Shown piece after piece: positions 31,178 to 42,285 of a DNA stretch of 64,000 bases. Position numbers and translations under genes: made by a program. The notes under the pieces are model-generated. The model saw nothing but the letters and a program-made list of their open reading frames with translations, made no database searches and was not told the origin of the DNA. Location of the stretch: NCBI RefSeq assembly GCF_000372725.1, contig NW_005200600.1, positions 856,569-920,568 on the forward strand, written 5' to 3'. Source of the DNA: Emiliania huxleyi CCMP1516 (taxonomy: Eukaryota > Haptophyta > Isochrysidales > Noelaerhabdaceae). How positions within the stretch are numbered: the first letter of the stretch is position 1; each line of letters begins with the position of its first letter.

Positions 31178-32848
31178 TCAGAACCGGCTGATGTCCCTCC
31201 CGAGGACGGCGCTCTTGAACCAAAACATCGGGATGAGCAGCATGTTGGACCAGCTCAGCTGCTTTGTCCAGCATGCTCCTATTGAGAGGAAGAAGATAGG
31301 ATCACTTGTGAGCGACGCGATCGCACACAACTTCACGGACTATGCACCCCGCCACGCGACGATCGCCGCCCAGCCCGTGACGCTCGGCAGACCCAGCTCC
31401 GACTTCGAGCCGTCCATCACCCCCGCGCGCGAGCCGAGGCTCGCGAGTGAGCCGGGCTCGACGTAGCGGAATGCGGGCGTCGGCGTGAAGAGGTAGTCGA
31501 GGAAGAAGGCGAGGCTCACGGGCGACGCGGCCGGTCGCACCGGCCCGGGGGGCGGCAAGTCGGCGTCGGTGCTCGGGTCGAAGGCGCAGTAGTGCTGGTT
31601 GAAGCAGTGGGTCAGGTAGGCCGCCTGCTGTTCCGCCACGCTGGCCGTGGGCGGCAGCTGCGCCCCCTCCACACCCGCGCAATCGCCGATCGCGAAGACG
31701 CGCCCTCTCGTGCCGGGTACTCGCAGGCTGCTGTCGGTGAGGAGGCGCTGCGAACCGTCCTGCTCACGCCACTACCTGTGAAGAGGCGCCATTCACGCAG
31801 ACCAACGAGGACACTCCTAGCTCCTGCTTGGGGAGCGCGTCGAGCCGCTCGACGAACCTGACTAGCGCGAGGCCCGCCGACCACACCATCGCGCCGAAGG
31901 GGAGGGTGCCTCCGTCGCTGAGGCGTGCGTGCGTCGTGTGGTTGCCCTCGCGGTCGTCGCCGTGCCACACCTCGGACGTGGCAGTGGTTAAGTCCGCATA
32001 GCAGCAAGGACACTCATAACCATCGCGTGCCGCTGCGCACCTCGGTGACGGAGGTCGCGGTTCGCATCTCCACGCCGCGCGCGACAAGGTGCCCGCGATA
32101 GTACTCGGCGAGCGCCGCGTCGAAGGGGCCGAGGATGCGCGGCCCCGCCTCCACCAGCGTGACCTTCGCCTGCTTCGCCTCCTCGGGGTACCACTTTGCC
32201 ACGTCATCGCGCAAAAAGTCGGAGAGCGCGGACGTGAACTCGCACGAGGTCGGTCCCGCGCCGACGACGACAAAGGAGAGCAGCCGTGCGCGCTCTGCGT
32301 CGGTTAGGGTCGGGTTGGCTGCTCGCTCGATGCACTCGATGATGCGGTTGCGGATCTGGCGCGCGTGGTGGAGGTGCTTGAGGAAGAAGACCTCTTCGCC
32401 CTCGCGCTCGGCCACGCCGGGCGTGTTGAAGGTGTTCGTCTTGTTTCCGCAGGCCACGACAAGGTAGTCGAAGGACACGTCGAAGGAGCGCCCCGTGAAG
32501 ATGCCCTCGCAGCTCACATACTGCTTTTCGAGGTCCAGCGTCCTCGCCTTGGCCTGGTAATACTCGAAGCAAGCCAGGGATGGTCCGGATAGGCTCCTGA
32601 ATGGCTCGGAACTCGAGCGTTCCGACGGCGGTCGAGGGAAGGAGCGGGGTGAGAGAGAGATAGTGGTGCGCTGGAGAGATCAAGCGGACATCGTACTTGT
32701 CCTTGTCGAGTCCGCGAGCGAGCTTGGCGCCGCCCCAGCCGCTTCCAAGGATGAGGACGCGTGGCCGAGTGGTCGAAGCGGAAGTGCCGGCCGCGCCACG
32801 GAAGTGCCGGCCGAGACCGAGCGGCCCGAGCTGCCTGACCCGAAGCAT
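31178..32848 (-). CDS. Type II NADH dehydrogenase (alternative, NDH-2), frame interrupted
   Basis: The ATG at 32848 starts a mitochondrial-type leader ([20 protein letters not shown]), then [20 protein letters not shown] (FAD fold), [80 protein letters not shown] and [20 protein letters not shown] (NADH fold). Later come [38 protein letters not shown] and [13 protein letters not shown]. The final exon gives [20 protein letters not shown], the membrane-anchor end. The enzyme passes electrons from NADH to quinone without pumping protons. An ATG further upstream (32983) is possible. Between TIPG and EYYQAKA a duplicated GCTT (near 32566-32573) shifts the frame; this is a real lesion or an assembly error. 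It is the head-to-head paralogue of the gene at 33532. Confidence 0.85.
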
Positions 32849-33009
32849 AGAGTCCTGTCTACAAAACGACACAGACATCGACCAACCAGACGCCGAGCAA
32901 GCAAGATGCGCAGCGATCAGGGGTGCCGTACGTGCTTTTACGTGAACACACACAGCATGGCTCTTAAAAATCTTGCGCCACATCCTAACCTAGAACCGAA
33001 AAACCACTA

Positions 33010-33353
33010 GGCCCGATAGGGCGCAAAGTGCCATCCATGGATGGTGAGTGAGTGTGGTAGGCAGGCGCCGCCGCCGCCGGCCCAGCGTACTCGTACGTAA
33101 CGCGCTCTCCATCAATCATACGAGCGAGTAACTGTGTCGATATCTCGTTCGTCCGTCCGTACCTAACGAATGCGCCCGCACTGTCTCTCTCACACACACC
33201 CTCACTGCCGTCCAATACAGTCGTGAATGGACGTGACTGTCTCTGTGCGATTTCGGGCCCGGGGTTGTGCGTTTATGTGAACCCGGATCCTGAACCCTCT
33301 GCCGCTCCCAGCCGCGCTCGCCGAGCCTCCGCCGCCTCCACCTCCGCCTTCAA
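33010..33353. promoter_or_regulatory. Shared upstream region of two divergent NADH dehydrogenase genes
   Basis: Sequence 33170-33310 (CACTGTCTCTCTCACACACA ... GCGATTTCGGGCCCGGGG) is repeated in inverse orientation at 38850-38985, beside the assembly gap. The region probably holds a bidirectional promoter; I cannot point to specific sites. Confidence 0.4.
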
Positions 33354-33471
33354 TCTCAATGTCCCACCCCCCTGCGCGCGGGCCTTCTAGGCCCGCGGGT
33401 AGTCTCCCCCCATCCCCAGGGCCTCCAGGGCTCGCACCTCAACCTCTCACAGACCAGCGCAAAGCGCCAGG
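33354..33471 (+). promoter_or_regulatory. Family D leader element upstream of the second NADH dehydrogenase
   Basis: A copy of the 28931-29043 element, same orientation with respect to the gene that follows. It contains the hairpin GCGGGCCTTCTAGGCCCGC and ends GACCAGCGCAAAGCGCC 60 bases before the ATG at 33532. Confidence 0.65.
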
Positions 33472-33531
33472 GGCGTATTTCTTGTCAATCGCCGATCGGC
33501 GATAGGCCGAGCCGAAGGCGTCACGCGAGGC

Positions 33532-36500
33532 ATGATCGTGAGAGGCCAGGCGTGTCGCGGACTCCGGGCGGCGGGCTCAGCGTGCCGTCGCGCGTTGTCG
33601 ACGCCAAGCTTCGCGCCGGCGGGCTCCCTCGCCTGGCCGAAAAAGCCGCGAGTGCTCATCCTCGGCAGCGGGTGAGGAAGCCAAAGCCGAGAGTAGCACT
33701 GTGGAGGTGGTGGCCCGCGCTTCGTGCTCGGTCGAGTGCGTGATGCCGCATCTCCTCTCTGCTACAGGTGGGGCGGGAACAAGGTTGCACGCAACCTCGA
33801 CGGCAACAAGTTTGACGTCCGGCTCGTGTCTCCATCAAACCACTTCCTCTTCACGTCCTTCCTGCCCGCGACCGCCGTCGGCGCCGTTCCTCCAGCGATG
33901 CGTGGTGCAAAAGCGCCGACCCACCCTCACTCGCCGCGCACCGCGACCCATAGGCACGCTCGAGTTTCGAGCAGTGCAGGCACTCCGCATGCCGCCGCCA
34001 CAACCACTCCCACCATCCCACCACCTGCGCCACCAGTCGCCGTTAGCTGTCGCACCGTCGGCGTTGCGCCATCCTACTCTGACACTCTACTGTCAGCCCC
34101 CCTCCCCCCCACCCCCCTTCCCCTCCTCGCGGCTCTTAACTGCGCGGCACACCATAAGCGCACGCATGCACACATCGCAACTGCTACGTGCGTGAGCACA
34201 CTGAACGCTGTGGGGCCTCTGTCTTCAGACGTAGAGATGCGGGGCGTTGCTTACCCTCGCGCTCGGCCCGCCTCCGTAGGAGCCCGTCCGCACCAACCCG
34301 AACCTGTCGCAGTACTACCAGGCGCGCGCCCTCTCCACCTCTCCACCGCCACGCCTCCCAGCTCTCACTGCGGCCGCTGCTGCCGCGCGGAGCACGCAGC
34401 CGCCTCTCTCCCTGCCGCTCAGCTCTCGTTTTCTAGCGCCCTTGTGACCTCGCGCCGCTCTCCCTCAAGTCGGCGCCTCGCACCTCTGCCCCTCTGCCCG
34501 ACCCCAGAGCTGCGCTAGCCCCGCAGGCAAAGGCCACGCGGCTCTACCCTAAGGAGAAGAAGGTGGTGTGCACCGACATCTTCAAGGAGAAAGAGTGCGT
34601 AACCCCCCACCCCTCTCCTCCCCGAACAAGCCCTTTCCCACGCACCCACCCCGCGCTTGCCCTTGCCCTCCCCACGCTTGCCCTTGCCCCCTCTGCTGCC
34701 CTTCCCTCGCTGCCCCCGTCCTCCCTCCCCACACACCCACTAGATGCCTGGCACGTTCGAGCTCGAGTACTCATGAATGACTAATTCGAATGACTAGGTT
34801 CGAGCTCGAGTACGACTTTCTGATCATCGCCGCCGGCTGCAAGACGAACACTTTCCGCACGCCCGGCGTGGACGAGCGCGAGGGCATCGAGGTCTTCTTC
34901 CTCAAGCACCTCTACCACGCCCGCCAGATCCGCTCCCGCATGCTCGAGTGCTTCGAGCGCGCTGCGATGCCGGCGAGAGTCAAGCCGGGCGAGGTGCCGA
35001 CCGCAGAGTCCGCCGCCAAGCGCCAGGAGGAGATCGACCGGCTGCTCAGCTTTGTGGTCGTCGGCGGCGGCCCGACCAATTGCGAGTTTGCGACGGAGCT
35101 CAAGGACTTCTTGACCAAGGACGTGGCGCGCTGGTACCCAGACCTCGTCGACCGCGTCAAGGTGCCCGCCCAGCCTGCCCGAGAGGACCCGAGAGTGATA
35201 ACAGTCCTCGCCGCGCGCGTCACCTCTCGCGCCCTCGCCTTAACCAACGGGGCCTACGACGACCCGAGATGAGACGAGATGACCCGAGATGACCCGAGAT
35301 GACCCGAGATGGACCCGAGACGTCAGGTGACCATTGTCGAGGCGGGGCCAAAGATCTTGGGCATGTTCTCGGAGCACCTCATCGAGTACTACCTCGCAGG
35401 GCTGCAGCGCAAGGAGGTCGACGTGCGCGTCAACACCCTGCTTGCCAAGGTGGAGATCCGCACGGCGAGCCTCTAGATGCAGGATCTAGGGCCCGAAAAG
35501 ACGCGCGCCGTCATTATCTCGTCGCACCCTGGCCTGAAGAGTAGCGATCGTATTTCCGCACCGAGCCTGCTGCAAGACTCCCGCCCGCTGCTCTCCTACG
35601 CCAGGACGTCGACACGACCTGCGGCGGCGACTTCACCGTCGCCCACCTCAAGAACCCGGACGGCTCGATGGAGGAGCGGCCACTCGGCAGGCTGTGTCGG
35701 CCATGTCCAGGACACGTCCATGACACGTCCGGGACATGTCCTCAGGTGCTCCCCTTCGGCATGATGGTCTGGTCGGCCGGCCTCGCGCCCGTCAAGTTCC
35801 TCACTGAGAACAACAACTTCGAGAAGGGCATGATGGGGCGCATCAAGGTCGGCGACGTCGTGCGCGTGCCAGGGTCACTTGGATCATCTCGTCTCATCTC
35901 GGGTGATCTCGGGTAGGTCGACGACTATCTGCGCGTGCCTGACACGGGCGGCTGCGTGTATGCCATCGGCGACTGCGCCGTCACCCCCGAGCCTCTGCCG
36001 CCCATCGCCTCTTCCGCCGAGCAGCAGGGGCAGTACTTGGCTGATTGCTTCAACACGTACTACTACAAGCCCGAATTCCAATCCTCGAGCGACGAGGACC
36101 TCCCTCTCCCTGGCCGGGCGCCCTAGATGCCGAAGACTCACCCCTGCAGCCCCGCGCTCGAAATTCCATCCCTTCGCAGTCCGTCTCCCGCTGCTCGTGT
36201 CGTCACGCTCCGAAACGCATCGCACTGCATCGCCACTCCTGACTTGTCGGGTGAAACTACGCGTAGAAAATTTCACAGTTGGGTACTACGCTAGGCCCGG
36301 TGCCTGCGCCGGTGGGGCTGCCCTTCCCCCGCTTCATGTACCCCAACTCGGCCAAGTTCAGCTACATCAACGTCGGCGGCATGGTCAGCATGGGCTTTGG
36401 CGACGGGATTGTGGACATGTCAAGAGCGGACGTGCCCGGCTTCGAGTTTGGCGACCGCGTGTACAAGCCGTCGATGCGCGGCTATTTCGCGATGGCGGCG

Positions 36501-36611
36501 TGGCGCGGCGGCTACCTGCTGAAGCAGCTCTCGTACAGGAATATGATGCTCATCCCAATGTACTGGTTCAAGTCGATCATCTTTGGCCGCGACATCTCCA
36601 ACGGCTACTAG
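33532..36611 (+). CDS. Type II NADH dehydrogenase (alternative, NDH-2)
   Basis: From ATG 33532 a mitochondrial-type leader ([20 protein letters not shown]) precedes [21 protein letters not shown], then [182 protein letters not shown] and [20 protein letters not shown], ending [20 protein letters not shown]. Two dinucleotide folds and the anchor end are all present. About eleven exons; several donors are GC, for example CTCCCTG|GCCGGG at 36112, where the frame demands [11 protein letters not shown]. Introns contain CCGAGATGA repeats (35270-35315) and ACACGTCC repeats (35700-35745). This paralogue appears intact, unlike the one at 31178. Confidence 0.85.
34755..34813 (+). repeat. 16-bp direct repeat spanning an intron acceptor
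   Basis: GTTCGAGCTCGAGTAC occurs at 34755-34770 and at 34798-34813, the second copy being the start of the exon [13 protein letters not shown]. The spacer ends CGAATGACTAG. This is the same architecture as the other direct-repeat introns, but nested at the 3' end of a longer intron. Confidence 0.7.
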
Positions 36612-36936
36612 CGGCAGCCCGGGCCCTGGAGACGTGTGTGTGTATCCGGACGTGACCCTGAATTGTGCGCACACTGAGAAATGTCGCGCTCTCGTCGCCG
36701 TCGATCAATCTCTCTTGTAGCTTGTACTTGACTTGGTGTTCTTGGATCTTGCCGATGGCCATGTGCCGATGGCGCCTCCCTGTAAAACACGGCGACAGAT
36801 ATCTCGGCACGAATAAATGCGCGTCTCTCTCTTCACCTGAGCAGCACACGAGGAAAAAGAGGTCAACGAAAACAACTCTCTCTCTCACCGACACACACAG
36901 GAAAAAGAGTTCAAGTTAAACTACAAGAAGGAAAAA
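36612..36936. other. Short intergenic region, no gene seen
   Basis: Converging 3' ends of the NADH dehydrogenase (+) and lipoxygenase-like gene (-). The sequence is AT-richer and includes AAGAAGGAAAAA. No feature is recognised. Confidence 0.4.
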
Positions 36937-39900
36937 TCACACCGCGACCGAGGTTTCAATATTCCGCGGCTCAAACACGCGATAGGCCCGCCGCCCCGCG
37001 CGCTCTCGTGCCTCGTTGCGCGCGTCCACCCCCTCCCCAAACGCGAGCAGCTCAGCTGTCAGGGTCCGCCACATGCCCTTGGCCTCCTCCGCCTCGAAGA
37101 GGAAGGTGTAGTCGTCGACGATGCTGTGCGGCACAGGCCGTGCGGGGCAGTGGGGGGGGGGGGGCAAGGAGCGAGGGGAGGGGGGGCGGGGGCGTGGAGG
37201 GGGGGAAGCTAGTTAGCGTTGGCAGGTCGGGGCAGAGCGCAGGAAGCAAGAGGATGGGGCGGGGGCGGCGCACCGCGGGTTCGCGTTTCCTGTCGCCGCC
37301 ATGATGGATGCGCGGGCGAGGGACTGGCGCGGCGTGCCGCAGAGCTCGCCCTCACGCCACGCGAATGGGGCGAAGCACGGGTCCTCCACCTCGCCCGCCA
37401 CCTGGCCGACGTGTCCATGCAGCGCCGACACGTGGTGCGCGAACGTCGCAATCACGTCCGCGAGCGAGCCGCACGAGAGGGGCGGGAGGTCTCCTCGCGG
37501 GAGTAGGCTGGCGAGGCGGCTGTACCACGCCGCCACCAGCGGATCGTCGCAGCGCACCTCCGCGCCGATGTACCGCTCGACGAAGCGGCGCAGGATGGCA
37601 TAGTACTCTGCCCCGTCCTCGTCGTAGGGCAGGGCCAGCGTGTCCACCCCGCGCGCACGCCTGGAGCCGGGCACGGGTGTGGCGGTGAGCTCGGGTAATC
37701 TCGGGCGATTGCTGGCGATCGTTTGGTGGTCTCGGGTGACCTCGGGTCACATCTTCTAGTCTTGAGTGATCTCGGCACGCCTGGCTTCGGGCACGGTGGC
37801 AAAGGCCAGCGCGTCGGAGGCGTTCCCCGCGGCGAAGACTGCACGGAAGCCGTCCCGCGTGAGCGCCGTGGCGCGAGGCAGCAGCGACTCCTCCGCGAGG
37901 AGCATCACCGCGGCGTTGTAGTTGACGGCGGCGGTGGCGTGGACGAAGGGCGACAGCAGGCGGCGGAGCGGGTGTGCCGTCGGCAGCACCTCGAGGCTCG
38001 ACAGCGAGAGCGAGTTGCCCCAGGTGAGGTGCGTTCCTTGCAGGTGGTCGACCGCCGTCACCACGGCGAAGAGCGTGCCTCGGAAGGCGAGCTTGGCGTG
38101 GAGCCAGCCGTCGGACCAGGCGGAGCAGAGGTGGCGGTCGCCCAGGAAGCGGTGCGAGGTGGTGCAGCTGCGGCCGGTGCCGAGCGCGCCACTGGGAGTG
38201 TAGACCCGCCCGCCTCGCACGATGGCGACCACGCGGCCGCGCTCGTCGAAGTACCCATCGGCGCCGAGGCGAGCGAAGCCCTCCTCCACCTCCGCCGCCG
38301 CCGCCCAGCCGAGAGGGACGGCGTAGTAGGCACCGGCGGGCGCATCCTCGCCGGCTGGGCCTGTGCGGGCGGCGAGACGGAGAACTCGGTCGGGCGGGGG
38401 TGGCGGGATGCGTGTAAGGAGCCGGGGGGGGGGGGGGGGGAAGCCTGGCCGTGGCCAAGGAAATTTCTCCGCAGTGTCCCGCCTGGCCGAATTCGGTCAA
38501 CCTTCACCACGCGGGGGTGGCCGCCCCCCTCGAAAACTAACGCCTCGAGCGCCCCGTCAAAATAGCGGTACCCAAAGTACGCCTCCGCCGGGTGCTCTCC
38601 CGGAGCCCAGCCGGGGCCGCCGAAGCCCATCCGCTCGCTGCCCCACGGGGAAATGTTGCGGAAGGCTGGCCACCCAAACGGGCCGAGGCCCCCCTGGATC
38701 ACCTGGATAGGGTCCCCACCAGGGAGCCAGTCCCCCTTCCCCCCGGGGCNNNNNNNNNNNNNNNNNNNNNNNNNNNNNNNNNNNNNNNNNNNNNNNNNNN
38801 NNNNNNNNNNNNNNNNNNNNNNNNNNNNNNNNNNNNNNNNNNNNNNNNNGGGAGCGGCAGAGGGTTCAGGATCCGGGTTCACATAAACGCACAACCCCGG
38901 GCCCGAAATCGCACAGAGACAGTCACGTACATTCACGACTGTATTGAACGGCAGTGAGGGTGTGTGTGAGAGAAACAGCGGGGGCGCTTTTGTTAGATAC
39001 GATCGTCCGACAGAGATATCGACACAGGTTACGCACTCTTTCTCTTTGAAGATGTCGGTGCACACCACCTTCTTCTCCTTAGGGTAGAGCCGCGTGGCCT
39101 TTGCCTGCGGGGCTAGCGCAGCTCTGGGGTCGGGCAGAGGGGCAGAGGTGCGAGGCGCCGACTTGAGGGAGAGCGGCGCGAGGTCACAAGGGCGCTAGAA
39201 AACGAGAGCTGAGCGGCAGGGAGAGAGGCGGCTGCGTGCTCCGCGCGGCAGCAGCGACCACAGTGAGAGCTGGGAGGCGTGGCGGTGGCGAGGGAGATGT
39301 CTCGGCAGTGTCGCGCCTGGCCGAGTTCGGTCAACCTTCACCACGCGGTGCTGGCCGCACCCCTCGAAGACTAGCGCCTCGAGCGCCGCGTCAGAGTAGC
39401 GGTACGCAGAGTACGCCTCCGCCGGCTGCTCTCCCGGAGCCCAGCCGGCGCCGCCGACGCCCATCCGCTCGCTGCCCCACGGCGAGATGTTGCGGAAGGC
39501 TGGCCACGCAAACGGGCCGAGGCCCCACTGGATCACCTGGATCGGGTCCTCACCAGGCAGCCAGTCGCCCTGCCCGCCGGGGCTAGCGTGGCGAGGGACG
39601 AGCCCCGAGTGCATCACCTCGCCGTACGCGCGGAAAAAGGCTCCGCCGCCGCCGGCGATGTGCGACGCCTGCACCAGCGTGCCGGCGTGCCCACACGGGA
39701 CCGTCTCTGGCGAGAGCTGCACAAGAGGCTCCACCTCCTCCCGGAGGTCAATCGCCAGCGGCACGACCGGGGGCGCGTTCGGGTCGAACTGCGGGTTGCG
39801 GAATAGCTGGAGGAGGAGGAGGAGGAAGGAGAGCGCGCGGCTGTACACGCCCAGTCTCGGATCCGGAAAGAAGGTGGACCACGCGACTTGCACCAGCATG

Positions 39901-40286
39901 GCGAGGAGATGCGGGTTGGCCGCGAGTCGGAGGAGGTGATGGTCGGGTTTGGCAAACTCCAGCCAGCTCAGTCTGCCGAGCAAGTCGATGGCAGCGAAAG
40001 CCTCGGCAATAAACTCGGTGCCTTGCGTCGCCAGGTCGGTGGTCAGAGGGAAGCTCTCGGCTTTGCCGCCAGCGCCGACGATGCCGATGATGTAACTCAA
40101 CACTTTTGAGTGGTTGGCAGCCAGCCGCGGGAAATCAACGCTGCTGCTGCCGAGGGGTTGTGCTGCTGCCGCCATGGGTTCGGCGCCTGCGAGGCCCTGG
40201 CTGCTTCCGAAGGCAGGTGCTGCGGACGCTACGGAGACGCCGGCCAGCAGCGCCGCGGCGGAGATGCCGCGATATCTTCGACACAT
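36937..40286 (-). CDS. Lipoxygenase-like protein with atypical iron ligands
   Basis: The ATG at 40286 opens with a signal/transit-like leader (ISAAALLAGVSVASAAPAFG). The N-terminal exon includes VDFPRLAANHSKVLSYIIG, LLGRLSWLEFAKPDHHLLR, LAIDLREEVEPLVQLSPETV and WPAFRNISPWGSERMG. The catalytic part (about 37780-38390) has HAKLAFRGTLFAVVTAVDHL with HLQGTH, the HX4H iron pair, then LPTAHPLRRLLSPFVHATAA and VNYNAAVMLLAEESLLPRAT. The exon at 37290-37680 gives DEDGAEYYAILRRFVERYIG, SLADVIATFAHHVSAL and HGHVGQV. The last exon ends RNIETSVAV. Lipoxygenases oxygenate polyunsaturated fatty acids. Here the SALH histidine is present, but the residue four later is glycine where Asn, His or Ser is usual, and the C-terminal isoleucine is valine. 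Segment 38440-39290 inside the gene is probably an assembly error. Confidence 0.7.
38440..39290. other. Probable misassembly: low-quality exon copy, 100-N gap and inverted NDH-2 fragment
   Basis: Bases 38440-38749 repeat the lipoxygenase exon at 39277-39590 in direct orientation. The differences are nearly all bases turned into their neighbour (GCG to CCC, AGAG to AAAA, ACGCAG to ACCCAA), a base-calling pattern rather than evolution. The 100 N follow (38750-38849). Then 38850-38985 and 39030-39270 are inverted, almost exact copies of 33175-33310 and 34350-34600 from the NADH dehydrogenase locus, with the intervening kilobase missing. Confidence 0.7.
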
Positions 40287-42285
40287 TCAAGACGTAGAGC
40301 GACCTGGAAAATTTCAGCGAGAGCAGGGCGAGCGCATGGACTTGGGCACGACGGCTACTCCTGTCACTTCAGCAACTGCATCCAGCAACAAGGTGCAGAC
40401 CCCAGAAATTTCTTGCAAACAAGGAGGCGCCGCAGGTTGCGATTTGTTTTGTTGTCGATTTATCTAGGTGGCTTTCTTTTCCGCCGGGTATTTCCGCCGG
40501 GTATTTCTGCCGGGTATTGCCACAATCGTAAACTCGAAGCGACGCGTCCCGGCCGACGACTCCTTGTCATCCAGCACCGACCGGCCGTGCGGCGCCCCTC
40601 CATCTGCGCGCTCCCTGTCCCGCGTGCTGTAGCCAATCGCTTCCCACCGACGCGGACCAATCTGCGAGCTCGTCTAGAGAGAGTGTTGCTCGTCTATGCG
40701 GATGCCAAGGACGGTGGCGGCACAGCTCCTCATGGATGCGTCATATGCAGGCACCGTCTGTGGCAGCAAGCGACACGACGCATTGCCTTCCAGCCCGCTT
40801 CTCACTGGAGGACCACACGGAAGCCCATCGCCCGCGACACACACCGCAGGCGGACTTAGCGACGAGTAGCGGCGCCACGCCGACGAGACCTTCATCATCC
40901 GTAGACCTCCTCTCTGGCGGCAGCAGGTGCGCCTGTGCATCTCCGAGCTATCCCCAGCAGCACCCACTAATCCTACGCCACCGCCTGACAGGGCCTCGCG
41001 CAACTAGCGCCGGAGGCTAATCATTAGCCATCCTTGCATTGCCTGTCTGGGCCAGCGCCGTCTTCAATCACGGCTCTGGGTACGGACTGCCCGCCGCCCG
41101 CAGGGTGCGCCGAGAGCCGTGCCCACAGGCCACAGGCGGTAGGTACCACAAGGCCGTGCTCGTCCTCCATGGTTCTAGCCAATAGAAAAGTAACGCACAT
41201 ACAGCCGGACACACACATGCACATGCACATGCACATCTGCATGTTGCACACACATAAATAAATAAATAAAAACGGACAACTCTACTGTGAGATCACACAC
41301 AACGGCTCCAGACGGCTTTGATTTTAGTCATTTAAGCCGTAGAGCCACAATGCGCAAACGACGGTCGACGCAGCAGTCCGCTTCCTGTAATGTGTAAACC
41401 AGAATGGTCCAGAAACGTTTTGCGTGCAATTCTCTCAAGATTGCACAATTTGCCCCCCCCCCCCCCCAAACCCCAATTCAATTCTTATCTTTTTGCCCCC
41501 CTCCGAGACTAGAGACAGAACCACACCAGTATCGGACCAGAGGGACTGCCCCCCGCCCCCGCTTGCCCTGATTGCACAGGATAGCGTGCCCCGATAACGG
41601 CGACACATAGCGGGGGGCTCACTGCGCAAGAGGAGGGGGTGCGAAGGCTTTTTCTTTTTCTTTTTTCTTTTTTGTCTTCTCGGGGGAATGTCGAATGTTC
41701 TCTCGGCGCCCATGGCGATGGCCTTCTGAGGGTTCGTACTAATGACGTCCTTCTGGTGTCTGTGTGGTGTCTAATTCCCCCGCTACATAGCTCAAGGTCG
41801 CCCGCCGGCGCCGTCCTGCCCAGTGTTTCTTCGCCGAGTGCCGTCCCGCGAGCGGGAGGCCCCCGGTTCGAAACCTGGTCGACCCTTATATTTTTTGTTC
41901 ACGCCTGAGCGGGCTCAATTTTGCTCTAGGTGCCTCCAACGATTCGACCCCGCGTTCTCAGGCAGATCGCCTGGTGCGTTGTTCGTTTTCGTCACCCCTC
42001 ACGGGTTGGCAGAATGGCACAACCAACGCACAATTTGGCCCCAACGTGCGCGCACAATATCAATAAAACTCGTTGTTGTTGTGAGATGTGAGGTACGAAA
42101 AACAGAGCTTCACAGTACGACGTAATTAGTTGCACGCTAGACCCCGTAGACGTGCCGCCCTAGATGCGCCACATATTCTTGCGCCACATATGCGCCTAAT
42201 CTTACTATACACTCGCATGCATGTGAGAGCCCCCGCATGACCGCTGGGGCTCCTGCGGTACCTTACAATTGACCGCCAGCAGCGC
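40287..42285. other. Long intergenic region, no gene supported
   Basis: It contains ATGCACATGCACATGCAC repeats (41213-41240), an inverted TTTA-type tail (41255-41272) like families A-C, a C-run (41454-41467) and an isolated tRNA B-box-like GGTTCGAAACC at 41866-41876. The TTTC/TTTT tract at 41649-41675 may be another repeat tail. Frames here have no family signature. Confidence 0.5.

Noticed and set aside
38850..39270. A second, independent NADH dehydrogenase pseudogene
   Set aside because: The pieces are almost identical to the nearby locus and border a gap and a low-quality duplicate, so misassembly is the simpler reading.
41862..41890. tRNA-like T-arm (GGTTCGAAACC)
   Set aside because: No matching acceptor stem, D-arm or anticodon arm can be built upstream, so it is at most an isolated B-box-like word.
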